A DNA stretch of 64,000 nt from Streptomyces sp. MNU76. Its GTDB lineage: Bacteria; Actinomycetota; Actinomycetes; Streptomycetales; Streptomycetaceae. Below the pieces are notes generated by a model that searched no databases, was not told the DNA's origin, and saw only the letters and a program-made list of their open reading frames with translations. Shown in pieces: positions 1-8,076 of this stretch. The stretch covers positions 372,001-436,000 of the forward strand of contig NZ_JAJKLK010000001.1 of the NCBI RefSeq assembly GCF_020982545.1. The letters are read 5' to 3'. The translations under genes were made by a program, and so were the position numbers. Numbering within the stretch: position 1 is the stretch's first letter; every line of letters starts with the position of its first letter.

Positions 1-970
1 GCGGCTCCTCGCGCCCCATCGCGATCCGTCCGGCCCGAGCCCCCGCGTCCGACAGCGGCAACCGCACCGTCGTCAGCGCCGGCACCGCGTCGATGCTGAA
101 CGGCAGGTCGTCGAACCCGGCCACGGACACGTCGTCCGGGATCCGCAGCCCGGAGTCCCGCAGCGCCGCGCACGCCCCCAGCGCCACCGTGTCGTTGGCG
201 GCGACCACGGCCGTCAGCGAGGGATCCCGGCGCAACAGCTCCATCGTCGCCTCGTACCCGGAGAGCCGGTCGTAGCGGCCGTACACGGTCCACCGGGGAT
301 CGTCCTCGATCCCGGCGGCGGCCAGCGCCGCCCGGTGCCCCTCCAGCCGGTGCCGCGTCGTCGTCCGCTCCTCCGGCCCGGCGATGTACCCGAGCCGGCG
401 GTGCCCCAGCCCGATCAGGTGCTCGGTCAGCAGCTGACCGCCGCCCCGGTTGTCGAAGGTGATCGCGATGGCCTCCGGCGTCGGCGGCCGCCCGCACAGC
501 ACCACCCGCGTCCCGGCCTCCGCCAGCTTCCGCAGCTTGTTGCCGACGGCGGCCAGATGCGCCGGGTCCTCGATGGCCCCGCCGGTCAGCACCACGGCCG
601 CGGCCCGCTGCCGCTGCAACAGCGTGAGGTAGGTCAGCTCGCGCTCCGGGGAGCCGCCCGTGTTGCACACCACACCCAGGCGCTCCCCGCCCGCGCGCCC
701 GCCCGGCCCGCCGATCTCGGACTGGATGGCCGCGGCCATGATCCCGAAGAAGGGGTCGGCGATGTCGTTCACCAGGATGCCGACCAGGTCGGAGGTGGCG
801 GCGGCGAGCGCGCTCGCGGGACCGTTGAGGACGTAGTCCAGCTCGTCGACGGCCTTCAGCACCCGCTCGCGCGTGGACGCGGCCACCGGATAGTTCCCGT
901 TGAGCACCCGGGAGACGGTCGCCGGCGACACCTGCGCACGGGCCGCCACGTCCGCCAGGGTCACAGTCAT
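1..970 (-). CDS. LacI-family transcriptional regulator (3' end outside window)
   Basis: The visible ~323 residues start at an ATG preceded by a GGAGGACGAG ribosome binding site and begin with a LacI helix-turn-helix (MTVTLADVAARAQVSPATVS, residues 1-20) including the hinge region that follows. The rest is a periplasmic-binding-protein-like effector domain with family segments such as VGILVNDIADPFF, LGHRRLGYIAGP and VAGFDDLPFS. The C-terminal tail lies beyond the left edge. It is divergent from the oxidoreductase operon at 1207 and a LacI-type palindrome lies between them, so it probably represses that operon until a sugar or polyol ligand binds. The ligand cannot be told from sequence. Family call is secure. 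Confidence 0.93.
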   Translation of the reverse strand, partial: MTVTLADVAARAQVSPATVSRVLNGNYPVAASTRERVLKAVDELDYVLNGPASALAAATSDLVGILVNDIADPFFGIMAAAIQSEIGGPGGRAGGERLGVVCNTGGSPERELTYLTLLQRQRAAAVVLTGGAIEDPAHLAAVGNKLRKLAEAGTRVVLCGRPPTPEAIAITFDNRGGGQLLTEHLIGLGHRRLGYIAGPEERTTTRHRLEGHRAALAAAGIEDDPRWTVYGRYDRLSGYEATMELLRRDPSLTAVVAANDTVALGACAALRDSGLRIPDDVSVAGFDDLPFSIDAVPALTTVRLPLSDAGARAGRIAMGREEP

Positions 971-1112
971 CGTTTTCTCGTCCTCCGGTGCGCGTCTCGT
1001 TCGGGCTGTCGGGGAACCATACGACCGCGATCGCCGTTCGCCCCCTCGAACAACTCGACCCCCTCGCGGTCTTGTCCGGACCGCTGCTCAGAGGCTAGCT
1101 TCTTATCGAATA

Positions 1113-1124
1113 GAAAGCGCTTGC
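1113..1124. promoter_or_regulatory. LacI-type operator
   Basis: GAAAGCGCTTGC contains the perfect core AAGCGCTT (1115-1122), matching the centre of LacI/GalR-family operators. It lies in the divergent region between the lacI gene (start 970) and the oxidoreductase operon (start 1207), where an autoregulated divergent operator is expected. Binding is inferred from position and symmetry. Confidence 0.6.
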
Positions 1125-1206
1125 TGTGACGCTCACCCTTTCGTCGGGCGTACGCGGCGCCCGACGCGTACGCACAAACGAACGCACACCAACGAAGGGA
1201 CCGGCC

Positions 1207-2364
1207 GTGACACGCAAAACCGTTCGGATCGCCATGAACGGCGTGACGGGGCGCATGGGCTACCGCCAGCACCTCGTCCGCTCGATCCTCGCCATCCGCG
1301 AGCAGGGCGGTCTCGACCTCGGCGACGGCACCGTGCTGTGGCCGGAGCCGATCCTCGTCGGCCGCCGCGAGCACGCGCTCAAGGCGCTCGCCGAGCAGCA
1401 CGGCCTGGACCCGGCGAACGTCTCCACCGACGTCGACGCGGTCCTCGCGGACCCGACCGTCGAGATCTACTTCGACGCCCAGGTCACCTCGGCCCGCGAG
1501 GAGGCGATCAAGAAGGCCATCGCCGCCGGCAAGCACATCTACACCGAGAAGCCGACCGCCACCGGCCTCGACGGCGCCCTGGAGCTGGCCCGGCTCGCGA
1601 ACGCCGCCGGCGTCAAGCACGGCGTCGTCCAGGACAAGCTGTTCCTGCCGGGCCTGCTGAAGCTCAAGCGCCTCATCGACGGCGGTTTCTTCGGCCGCAT
1701 CCTCTCCGTCCGGGGCGAGTTCGGCTACTGGGTCTTCGAGGGCGACTGGCAGGAGGCCCAGCGCCCCTCCTGGAACTACCGCGCGGAGGACGGCGGCGGC
1801 ATCGTCGTCGACATGTTCCCGCACTGGGAGTACGTCCTGCACGAGCTGTTCGGCCGCGTGAAGTCCGTGCAGGCGCTCACCGCCACGCACATCCCGCAGC
1901 GCTGGGACGAGCAGGACAAGCCCTACGACGCCACGGCCGACGACGCCGCGTACGGCATCTTCGAGCTGGACGGCGGCGCGATCGCCCAGATCAACTCCTC
2001 CTGGGCCGTCCGCGTCAACCGCGACGAGCTGGTGGAGTTCCAGGTCGACGGCACCGAGGGCTCGGCGGTGGCCGGTCTGCGCAACTGCCGCGTCCAGCAC
2101 CGCTCCGCCACCCCCAAGCCGGTGTGGAACCCCGACATCCCCGCCACCTACTCCTTCCGCGACCAGTGGCAGGAGGTGCCGGACAACGCCGAGTTCGACA
2201 ACGGCTTCAAGGCGCAGTGGGAGCTGTTCTTCAAGCACGTCTACGCCGACGCGCCCTACCACTGGGACCTGCTGGCCGGCGCGCGCGGCGTCCAGCTCGC
2301 CGAACTGGGCCTGAAGTCCTCCGCCGAGGGCCTCCGTCTCGACGTACCGGAGATCCAGCTGTGA
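1207..2364 (+). CDS. Gfo/Idh/MocA-family NAD(P)-dependent oxidoreductase
   Basis: The 385-residue protein has an N-terminal Rossmann segment (VRIAMNGVTGRMGYRQ), the family EKP motif (HIYTEKPTA, about residues 113-121) and a C-terminal substrate domain. I chose the GTG at 1207 because GAAGGGA (1194-1200) sits 6 nt upstream; an upstream in-frame start at 1126 has no ribosome site and would add a non-conserved tail. It overlaps the next gene by 4 nt (GTGA) and is first of three translationally coupled genes. The family oxidises hydroxyls of sugars or cyclitols with NAD(P). The substrate is unknown; the neighbours (DUF993, sugar isomerase, LacI regulator) suggest a catabolic pathway for an unusual sugar or polyol. 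Confidence 0.92.
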   Translation: MTRKTVRIAMNGVTGRMGYRQHLVRSILAIREQGGLDLGDGTVLWPEPILVGRREHALKALAEQHGLDPANVSTDVDAVLADPTVEIYFDAQVTSAREEAIKKAIAAGKHIYTEKPTATGLDGALELARLANAAGVKHGVVQDKLFLPGLLKLKRLIDGGFFGRILSVRGEFGYWVFEGDWQEAQRPSWNYRAEDGGGIVVDMFPHWEYVLHELFGRVKSVQALTATHIPQRWDEQDKPYDATADDAAYGIFELDGGAIAQINSSWAVRVNRDELVEFQVDGTEGSAVAGLRNCRVQHRSATPKPVWNPDIPATYSFRDQWQEVPDNAEFDNGFKAQWELFFKHVYADAPYHWDLLAGARGVQLAELGLKSSAEGLRLDVPEIQL

Positions 2365-3515
2365 CGATCCAACTCCCGGGTACCGATGGGGTGTTGAAGG
2401 CGTACGCCCCGCGCACCGCGCCGCTGGTGGTGTCCCCGGGCACCCCCCTGACCTCCCGTACGGTCTTCTCGGCGGCGCACGTCGTCGCCGACCCGTTCGC
2501 GGACGTGTCCCCGGACTCGCCCGCCGCCGTCGACTGGGACGCCACCCTCGCCTTCCGCCGCCACCTGTGGTCGCACGGGCTGGGCGTGGCGGAGGCGATG
2601 GACACCGCGCAGCGCGGCATGGGCCTCGACTGGGCGGGCGCGGCGGAGCTGATCCGCCGCAGCGCGGCGGAGGCGCGGAGCGTGGGCGGCCGCATCGCGT
2701 GCGGCGTCGGCACCGACCAGCTCACGGGCCCCGCCTCCCTGCCGGACATCCGCAAGGCGTACGAGGAGCAGCTGGCGCTCGTCGAGGAGTCGGGCGCCCA
2801 GGCGATCCTGATGGCCTCGCGCGCGCTGGCCGCCGCCGCGCGGGGCCCGGAGGACTACCTGGAGGTCTACGGCCACCTGCTGCGCCAGGCCGCCGAGCCG
2901 GTCGTGCTGCACTGGCTCGGCCCCATGTTCGACCCGGCCCTCGACGGCTACTGGGGCTCGTCGGACCTGGACGCGGCGACGGAGACCTTCCTCGCCGTGA
3001 TCGCCGCGCACCCCGACAAGGTCGACGGCATCAAGGTCTCCCTGCTGGACGCCCAGCGGGAGATCGACATCCGGCGCCGGCTCCCGCAGGGCGTCCGCTG
3101 CTACACGGGCGACGACTTCAACTACCCCGAGCTGATCGCGGGCGACGAGAAGGGCTTCAGCCACGCGCTGCTCGGCATCTTCGACCCGCTGGGCCCCCTG
3201 GCGGCGGAAGCCGTACGGGTGTTGGACACGGGCGACGTGAAGGGTTTCCGGGGCCTCCTGGACCCGACCGTCGAGCTGTCCCGCCACCTGTTCCAGACCC
3301 CCACCCGCTTCTACAAGACGGGTGTGGTCTTCCTGGCGTGGCTGGCCGGTCACCAGTCGCACTTCACGATGGTCGGCGGCCTGCAGTCGGCCCGCTCCCT
3401 GCCGCACTTCGCGCGGGCGTACGAACTGGCCGACGGCCTGGGCCTGTTCCCGGACCCGGCGTTGGCCGAGGCCCGGATGAAGAACCTGCTCTCGCTGTAC
3501 GGAGTGGCCCAGTGA
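2361..3515 (+). CDS. DUF993 family (dihydrodipicolinate-synthase-like) protein
   Basis: The 384-residue product resembles the DUF993 group, distant relatives of the DapA TIM-barrel aldolases. Recognisable segments are the mid-protein EPVVLHWLGPMFDP and KVDGIKVSLLD, where a DapA-like Schiff-base lysine (GIKVS, about residue 219) could sit, and a C-terminal HFTMVGGLQSARS. Start GTG overlaps the upstream stop as GTGA and the 3' end overlaps the next start the same way, so the three enzymes are coupled. A retro-aldol or dehydration step on the product of the upstream oxidoreductase is plausible but undemonstrated; family assignment is from memory of similar Streptomyces proteins. Confidence 0.85.
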   Translation: MTIQLPGTDGVLKAYAPRTAPLVVSPGTPLTSRTVFSAAHVVADPFADVSPDSPAAVDWDATLAFRRHLWSHGLGVAEAMDTAQRGMGLDWAGAAELIRRSAAEARSVGGRIACGVGTDQLTGPASLPDIRKAYEEQLALVEESGAQAILMASRALAAAARGPEDYLEVYGHLLRQAAEPVVLHWLGPMFDPALDGYWGSSDLDAATETFLAVIAAHPDKVDGIKVSLLDAQREIDIRRRLPQGVRCYTGDDFNYPELIAGDEKGFSHALLGIFDPLGPLAAEAVRVLDTGDVKGFRGLLDPTVELSRHLFQTPTRFYKTGVVFLAWLAGHQSHFTMVGGLQSARSLPHFARAYELADGLGLFPDPALAEARMKNLLSLYGVAQ

Positions 3516-4351
3516 GCACCGGTACCGGACTTGAGCGCTTCTCCATCAACCAGATGACGGTCAAGCAGCTGTCGATCCCCGAACTGGTCGACGGCTGTCG
3601 GGAGTTGGGTATCCCGGGCGTGGGACTCTGGCGCGAGCCGGTGGCCGAGCACGGCCTGGAGGCGACGGCCAAGCTGGTCCGCGACGCGGGTCTGTCGGTC
3701 ACCACCCTCTGCCGGGGCGGCTTCTTCACGGCGATCGACCCGACCGAGCGGGCGGCGGCCCTGGCCGACAACCGCAAGGCCATCGACGAGGCGGCGACGC
3801 TCGGGACGGACACCCTCGTCCTGGTCTCGGGCGGCCTCCCGGCGGGCTCGAAGGACCTGCCCGGCGCGCGGGAGCGCATCGCGGACGCACTGGCCGAACT
3901 GGGCCCGTACGCGGCCGCGAACGGCGTCCGCCTCGCCATCGAACCCCTCCACCCCATGTTCGCAGCGGACCGCTGCGTGGTGTCGACGCTCTCCCAGGCG
4001 CTGGACATCGCGGAACGCTTCCCGGCGGAGCAGGTGGGCGTGACCGTGGACACCTACCACATCTGGTGGGACGACACGGCCCCGGCGGCGATCGCCCGCG
4101 CGGGCGCCTCCGGCCGCATCCACACCTTCCAACTCGCCGACTGGATCACCCCGTTGCCCCAGGGCGTCCTGACCGGCCGGGGTCAGATCGGCGACGGCGC
4201 GATCGACATGCGCGAGTGGAAGTCCTACGTCGAGGCGGCGGGCTACACGGGCCCCATCGAGGTGGAGCTGTTCAACGACGAGCTGTGGGCGGGCGACGGC
4301 CGCGCGCTGCTCGCGCAGACGGCGCAGCGGTTCGTGGAGCACGCGGCCTGA
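3512..4351 (+). CDS. Sugar phosphate isomerase/epimerase-like TIM-barrel protein
   Basis: The 279-residue protein shows the xylose-isomerase-like TIM barrel pattern: ELGIPGVGLWRE, RLAIEPLHPMFAADRC (metal ligand Glu), VGVTVDTYHIWWD (Asp/His ligands), HTFQLADW and IEVELFNDELW (C-terminal Glu). Start GTG overlaps the DUF993 stop (GTGA). It is the last gene of the operon and is followed directly by a strong hairpin. Members of this fold catalyse isomerisation, epimerisation or dehydration of sugars or inososes; the exact reaction cannot be deduced. Confidence 0.9.
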   Translation: MSTGTGLERFSINQMTVKQLSIPELVDGCRELGIPGVGLWREPVAEHGLEATAKLVRDAGLSVTTLCRGGFFTAIDPTERAAALADNRKAIDEAATLGTDTLVLVSGGLPAGSKDLPGARERIADALAELGPYAAANGVRLAIEPLHPMFAADRCVVSTLSQALDIAERFPAEQVGVTVDTYHIWWDDTAPAAIARAGASGRIHTFQLADWITPLPQGVLTGRGQIGDGAIDMREWKSYVEAAGYTGPIEVELFNDELWAGDGRALLAQTAQRFVEHAA

Positions 4352-4353
4352 CA

Positions 4354-4399
4354 CCCGGGCGGCGAGCCGAAGGCCGTGACTCCCGGCTCGCCGCCCGGG
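4354..4399 (+). terminator. Hairpin terminator of the oxidoreductase/DUF993/isomerase operon
   Basis: A perfect 16-bp stem (CCCGGGCGGCGAGCCG at 4354-4369 with its complement at 4384-4399) and 14-nt loop begins 2 nt after the isomerase stop. No long U-tract follows, as is usual for GC-rich actinomycete terminators. Confidence 0.85.
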
Positions 4400-4635
4400 T
4401 CTTCGACAAGGTCTACATCCGCAACCAGACCAACGTGAACAAGGGCGCCGGGTTCGAGCGCCAGCTCGTGCGGGACTACAAGCTCGTCGGCCCCGACTGG
4501 TTCTGCGAGGTCTACGTCGAGCTCTTCGACGCCGAGGGCAACAAGGTCGGCGAACGCCGCTATGACTCCTACAACAAGCGCACCAAGGAGTTCAACGAGT
4601 TCAAGTCGAACTCCAATGAGCCCTGTGCATCGTGA
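4400..4635 (+). pseudogene. 5'-truncated coding remnant, possibly toxin C-terminus
   Basis: Immediately after the hairpin an open frame without a credible start runs in to a stop at 4633-4635. Its composition is protein-like rather than shadow-like: DKVYIRNQTNVNK, FERQLVRDYK, WFCEVYVELFDAEGNK and KEFNEFKSNSNEP. Such short polar, lysine-rich C-terminal tails occur in polymorphic-toxin nuclease modules, but I do not recognise the family and claim no function. The missing 5' end and the IS relic just downstream mark it as gene debris. Confidence 0.45.
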
Positions 4636-4669
4636 AAACTGCACGTCAATCGGCCTGGTGTGCGTAGGC

Positions 4670-4757
4670 ATCGGGAGGCTCGGGCAGGTCCGGGGCGGCA
4701 GTCCACCGACAAGATCGTCCGTCAGCGGGCGACCTCGCGGTTCGTCAGGACCAGCAG
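4670..4757 (-). mobile_element. Relic of an IS end (same family as the IS at 6576)
   Basis: About 86 nt here align without gaps to the left end of the downstream IS (about 6575-6660). They share TCGGGAGGCTCG, GTCAGCGGGC and GCGGTTCGTCAG-like blocks. On the minus strand the relic still encodes the last residues of the transposase, LLVLTNREVAR then TGA, identical to the intact copy. Homology stops abruptly near 4757, so only one inverted-repeat end plus ~12 codons remain. Evidence is a by-eye alignment. Confidence 0.7.
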
Positions 4758-4860
4758 GGTTCGCGGCAGAGCACGAGGACGATGTTGTCCTCGGCCGACT
4801 GTGTGTCGGGCAGGACACCACCGACCCGCGGGGGCTGCGTGTCATCACAGCCGTCAAGTA
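4758..4860 (+). pseudogene. Short C-terminal coding remnant, family unknown
   Basis: Beyond the IS relic an open frame reads GFAAEHEDDVVLGRLCVG then QDTTDPRGLRVITAVK and stops at 4858-4860. The charged and hydrophobic alternation looks like the end of a real protein, but there is no start or ribosome site and no family is recognised. It could be the other half of a gene broken by the IS. Between here and the DUF4386 stop at 4911 there is nothing else. Confidence 0.25.
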
Positions 4861-4910
4861 AGGCGGCGGCCAGCAACCACGCAGCGCACCGGAACGGTTC
4901 GTACGCGCTG

Positions 4911-5600
4911 TCAGGTGAGGCGGCGTAGACCGCGGAGCAGGAGCCAGCCGATCATCCAGAACTCGCCGACCGTGGCGGGCACAACGAGGAGTTCCGCAAT
5001 CGGACCGGCGGACGGGGCGAGGTAGGTGACGAACACGCTCAGCAGGTAGCCGACTCCGCCGGCGACGAGGATCCAGCCCAGCGGTCGCGGTGTCCAGCCG
5101 GAGCGTAGAGCCGCGAGGCCCATGGGGATGAGCCAGAGTCCGAAGAAGACGTTGCCGACGCCCCATATGTTCTCGCTGATGAGGTACATGAGCTGGCTGG
5201 TGTCCTCGCCGACCGGGTCGAGTGCCGCGTCGAGCGCAGTGGCGAGGAACGCGGCGCTGCCGAGTATGGCCACGGCGTTGACGGTGCCGAAGACGGCGGT
5301 TGCCCCGGCGGCGAACGGGTCGACCGGCCGGAAGAGCCGGTAGAACCACAGCGCGGCCAGCACCTGGGTCACCACAATCGCCAGCTCCAGGGCGATGCCG
5401 GTCCGGGCGAGGGTCTCGTGTTCGAGGAGCTGGGTGAGTGTGCCCGCAGGGTCGTCCTGGTCGAAGAGCTGTGGGCGGATGACCAGGAAGCCAAGCATGC
5501 CGCTGATGCCGAGACCGAGGTAGAGCAGGCCGGTGACGCGAGCCGTGGCAGGGTCGGGCTGTGCTGCCGTACTCGTATCCGGGGTGGCGGTAAGAGCCAT
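4911..5600 (-). CDS. DUF4386-type integral membrane protein
   Basis: The 229-residue protein has about six hydrophobic helices (e.g. VTGLLYLGLGISGMLGFLVI near residue 23, ALELAIVVTQVLAALWFY near 70, FFGLWLIPMGLAAL near 150, WMIGWLLLRGL at the end), the pattern of DUF4386 proteins. The ATG at 5600 has GGAG just upstream; a longer start at 5663 would cross the operators. It diverges from the TetR-family gene at 5690 and their shared promoter carries two tandem dyads, so TetR very likely controls it. The function of DUF4386 proteins is unknown; a small-molecule or stress role is only a guess from TetR linkage. Confidence 0.85.
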   Translation of the reverse strand: MALTATPDTSTAAQPDPATARVTGLLYLGLGISGMLGFLVIRPQLFDQDDPAGTLTQLLEHETLARTGIALELAIVVTQVLAALWFYRLFRPVDPFAAGATAVFGTVNAVAILGSAAFLATALDAALDPVGEDTSQLMYLISENIWGVGNVFFGLWLIPMGLAALRSGWTPRPLGWILVAGGVGYLLSVFVTYLAPSAGPIAELLVVPATVGEFWMIGWLLLRGLRRLT

Positions 5601-5621
5601 CGTATCTCCAGGTGAGAGAAG

Positions 5622-5655
5622 CCTTACCGTGTAAGGACACCATACGTTGTAAGGT
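5622..5655. promoter_or_regulatory. Two tandem TetR-type operators
   Basis: Site 1 is CCTTACcgtGTAAGG (5622-5636, perfect 6-bp arms). Site 2 is ACCATACgttGTAAGGT (5639-5655, 6 of 7 bp symmetric). Both fit ACCTTAC-N3-GTAAGGT and their centres are 18 bp apart, under two helical turns. They lie between the divergent DUF4386 and tetR genes. Confidence 0.75.
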
Positions 5656-5689
5656 GACGGCAAGAGGCTTGAGTGAGGAGTACGACGGC

Positions 5690-6373
5690 GTGACCCCGAG
5701 ACCGGCGCGGAAGTCCCTGAGCCGCGAGCGTGTGCTGGCGGCGGCTATGCGGCTGGCGGACAGCGAGGGCCTGAGCGCGGTGACCATGCGCCGCCTCGCG
5801 TCCTCACTCGGAGTGGAGGCGATGTCGCTCTACCATCACCTGCCCGGCAAGGAAGGGCTGCTCGACGGGCTGGTGGAGGCAGTGGTCGCGGAGGTCCGGG
5901 CCGAGACCGTACGGGCCGGGCAGGAGGGAGGCGGCTGGCGCTCGGAGCTGCGGAGCCGGTGCCTGACCGCGCGCGAGGTGATGCTCCGTCACCCGTGGGC
6001 TCCGGGGCTCATAGGCTCGCGACGGGTCATCCCGGTCAGTCTGTACGGCTACTTCGAGGAGGTTCTGGCGACCCTGATCTGTGGCGGGTTCTCCTACCAC
6101 CTCGGCCACCGGGCGCTGCACGCCCTCGGCAGCATGGTGCTCGGGTTCGCTCAGGAGCTGTTCAGCCCTGCCACGGCTGACGGCGACGTCGACACCGACG
6201 CCGCCGAGGAGGACCTCGCCGTGATGGCCGACGCATTTCCGCACCTCACGGCCATGGTGTCGGCCGAGTTGCACGATGCCGACGACCCGACGCTCGGCTG
6301 GTGTGACAGTCAGGCGGAGTTCGAGTTCACGCTCGACCTGCTCCTGGACGGCCTCGACCGCGCCCGTCGCTGA
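5690..6373 (+). CDS. TetR/AcrR-family transcriptional regulator
   Basis: The 227-residue protein starts with a basic TetR N-terminal DNA-binding domain: SRERVLAAAMRLADSEG, then SAVTMRRLASSLGVEAMSLY, HHLPGKEGLLDGLVE. A C-terminal ligand domain of the TetR_C_1 (tetracyclin-repressor-like) kind follows. I prefer GTG at 5690 with GAGGAG at 5675-5680; the ATG at 5612 would place coding sequence across both operators. It probably represses itself and the divergent membrane protein until an unknown small molecule binds. Confidence 0.9.
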   Translation: MTPRPARKSLSRERVLAAAMRLADSEGLSAVTMRRLASSLGVEAMSLYHHLPGKEGLLDGLVEAVVAEVRAETVRAGQEGGGWRSELRSRCLTAREVMLRHPWAPGLIGSRRVIPVSLYGYFEEVLATLICGGFSYHLGHRALHALGSMVLGFAQELFSPATADGDVDTDAAEEDLAVMADAFPHLTAMVSAELHDADDPTLGWCDSQAEFEFTLDLLLDGLDRARR

Positions 6374-6575
6374 CAGGGCCTGTGGCCGTGGACGGCCGCC
6401 AAGGCCCAGCCCTGTTTGTGGAGTACGCTGCAACCGGGAGCGCAGGCGCCTATGCAACCCGGTTGGCCCGCCCGTGTGCAGGTCACCGGGCCCGCGCCGC
6501 AGCCCGCACCAGCGGACTTGCTGGGCAGCCTGTTCCGCCTTCCGGGGCCATTGCCGACCATTGAGCACTGTGCTC

Positions 6576-6621
6576 GGGAGGCTCGTGCTGGTCGCGGGCG
6601 GATGACTTCGGTGTAGATCAC
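6576..6621. repeat. Left inverted repeat of the IS
   Basis: This ~45-nt degenerate end is the reverse complement partner of 8077-8119, with clear blocks GATGAC and GGTGTAGATC on the plus strand. It is also preserved in the relic at 4670, which supports these bases belonging to the element. Confidence 0.65.
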
Positions 6622-6624
6622 CGG

Positions 6625-7464
6625 TCAGCGGGCAACTTCACGGTTCGTCAGTACCAACAAAGCCCTGACCAGCGTGGTCGCCCACTTCGGGTCGGTGCGG
6701 ACCTTGCCCAGGACCCTCCAGTTCTTCAGGTGGGCGAAGCCGTGCTCGACCGGGGCACGGACCGCGGCCAGCGCCTTGTTGGACAGCTTCTGACCTCGGG
6801 TCAGAGGCCGGTTCCGGGCGGCCTTGTAGCCGGTGATCACCGCCGGGTCGGCGTCCGGACCGCTGTCGTCGAGGCCGACGAACCCCAGGTCGGCGATCGC
6901 ACCGAGGCCGGCAGCCCGCAGGTGGGCGGTGAGCTTGCCGTGACGGCAGGCGGTGATCTCCGAGGTGCGTCCGGGACGTGCGGCGGAGACCCAGATCAGC
7001 CGGCCCTTGTCATCGGTGAGCGCGATCACGAGCAGGCCGTGGCATTTGTGCTTGCCGGAATAGTTCTTCCGGTTCGCCATGCCGGTACGGCGCCGGGTGC
7101 GTATCAGGGAGCCGTCCAGCAGTACGACTCCGCCACCCTTTCGGGCGATCTTCTTCAGCGCGCGGTCCAGGCGCGGGGCACGGGTGGCCAGCAGGCCGAC
7201 GACTTCCCGCACCCACCGGGTGACGGTGGTGCGGTGGATGCCGTTGCCACCGGCCAGGTCGCCGGGCCGCTGGTCACAACGCAGGACCGCCAGCACGATG
7301 CCGGCGATCTTCCCGGCGGGCAGCGCCCGCCACCGCGAGCCGATCTTCTTCAGATGACCGCGTATCAGGTCGGCGAGCCAGTTCAAGGTCGCGCTCGACA
7401 ACGGCAGGCGGGCGGTGTAAACAAGGCCGTCAGGACTCTCGGCGAGACTGTTGTTTTTCTTCAC
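6625..7464 (-). CDS. IS5-family DDE transposase
   Basis: The 279-residue transposase has an N-terminal HTH (GNGIHRTTVTRWVREVVGLL, about 74-93) and a DDE_Tnp_4-like catalytic core. Its likely acidic residues lie in VLLDGSLIRTR (first Asp, ~117), AIADLGFVGLDD (second Asp, ~193) and APVEHGFAHLKNW (Glu, ~243). Start is GTG 7464 with no clear ribosome site. The length and all three motifs are intact, so it may be active. A 12-codon remnant of an identical C-terminus survives at 4718-4757. Transposase activity and family follow from motifs; I cannot name the IS. Confidence 0.9.
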   Translation of the reverse strand: MKKNNSLAESPDGLVYTARLPLSSATLNWLADLIRGHLKKIGSRWRALPAGKIAGIVLAVLRCDQRPGDLAGGNGIHRTTVTRWVREVVGLLATRAPRLDRALKKIARKGGGVVLLDGSLIRTRRRTGMANRKNYSGKHKCHGLLVIALTDDKGRLIWVSAARPGRTSEITACRHGKLTAHLRAAGLGAIADLGFVGLDDSGPDADPAVITGYKAARNRPLTRGQKLSNKALAAVRAPVEHGFAHLKNWRVLGKVRTDPKWATTLVRALLVLTNREVAR

Positions 7465-7516
7465 ACCAAACTCAACTGCCGCCGAAGGCCCGCCAGTTAC
7501 GGCCAGCCCCGCGCGG

Positions 7517-7963
7517 CTACGAACGTGCGGTGAACCGCCCGTCGGGACGCTTGTGCAGCCAGCCGCGGTCGGCGAGCTTGGTCATCTTCGCCCGCAACGG
7601 CTCCAGCTTGCCGCGCACCGAGGCGTCCAGGCCCAGCCGCTCGCCGACCGCCCTGACCTGCACCGGGCCGTCGGCCTCCCGCACGATCGCCAGGATCTTT
7701 CGGTAGTCGCCGGGCAGCGCGCCCTCATCGGCCGCGTCGCTGCGGTGCGGGATGAGCAGGACTGCCCGCCCGGCTACCTTCGCCGATACCGGAGCGACAG
7801 CCTCGGCGTCGGCCTGAGCCTGCTCGGCCAGGCGGTTCAACACCCGCTCCGCGATCGCCAGTTCGTCCCGCTCGACCTAGACCTCCTGAAGCTGCTTGGT
7901 CAACTCCTCGGCGAGAGCGTACGGTTCGTTCCGGCGAGCGGTGATCCACTGCCGCTCCTGCAT
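7517..7963 (-). pseudogene. IS passenger/accessory ORF broken by an in-frame amber codon
   Basis: Reading from ATG 7963 the frame encodes MQERQWITARRNEPYALAEE and continues for 28 codons to TAG at 7877-7879, then remains open for ~119 codons to the stop at 7517 (VERDELAIAERVLNRLAEQ onwards). The amber sits where a GAG would give a smooth helical charged stretch, so it looks like a single-base nonsense change. The C-terminal half (VRAVGERLGLDASVRGKLEP, ADRGWLHKRPDGRF) resembles a winged-helix domain. It lies 52 nt upstream of the transposase on the same strand inside the inverted repeats. A shorter product from GTG/ATG-like starts near 7843 is possible. Confidence 0.6.
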
Positions 7964-8076
7964 CCCGGGCCCTCCCGCGATCTCATGGCGTGCCGACCTG
8001 CCGACGGATCGTAGGCGGGGGCAGGTCGTGGGCGCAGCCGAACCCGGCATCCCGCCGGAACCAGACTCGCCCGATG

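Noticed and set aside
900..3515. An 871-codon open frame spanning the lacI start, the oxidoreductase and DUF993
   Set aside because: Only its last ~385 codons (DUF993) are real; the upstream part is an Arg/Pro-rich shadow of the oxidoreductase gene and crosses the divergent promoter.
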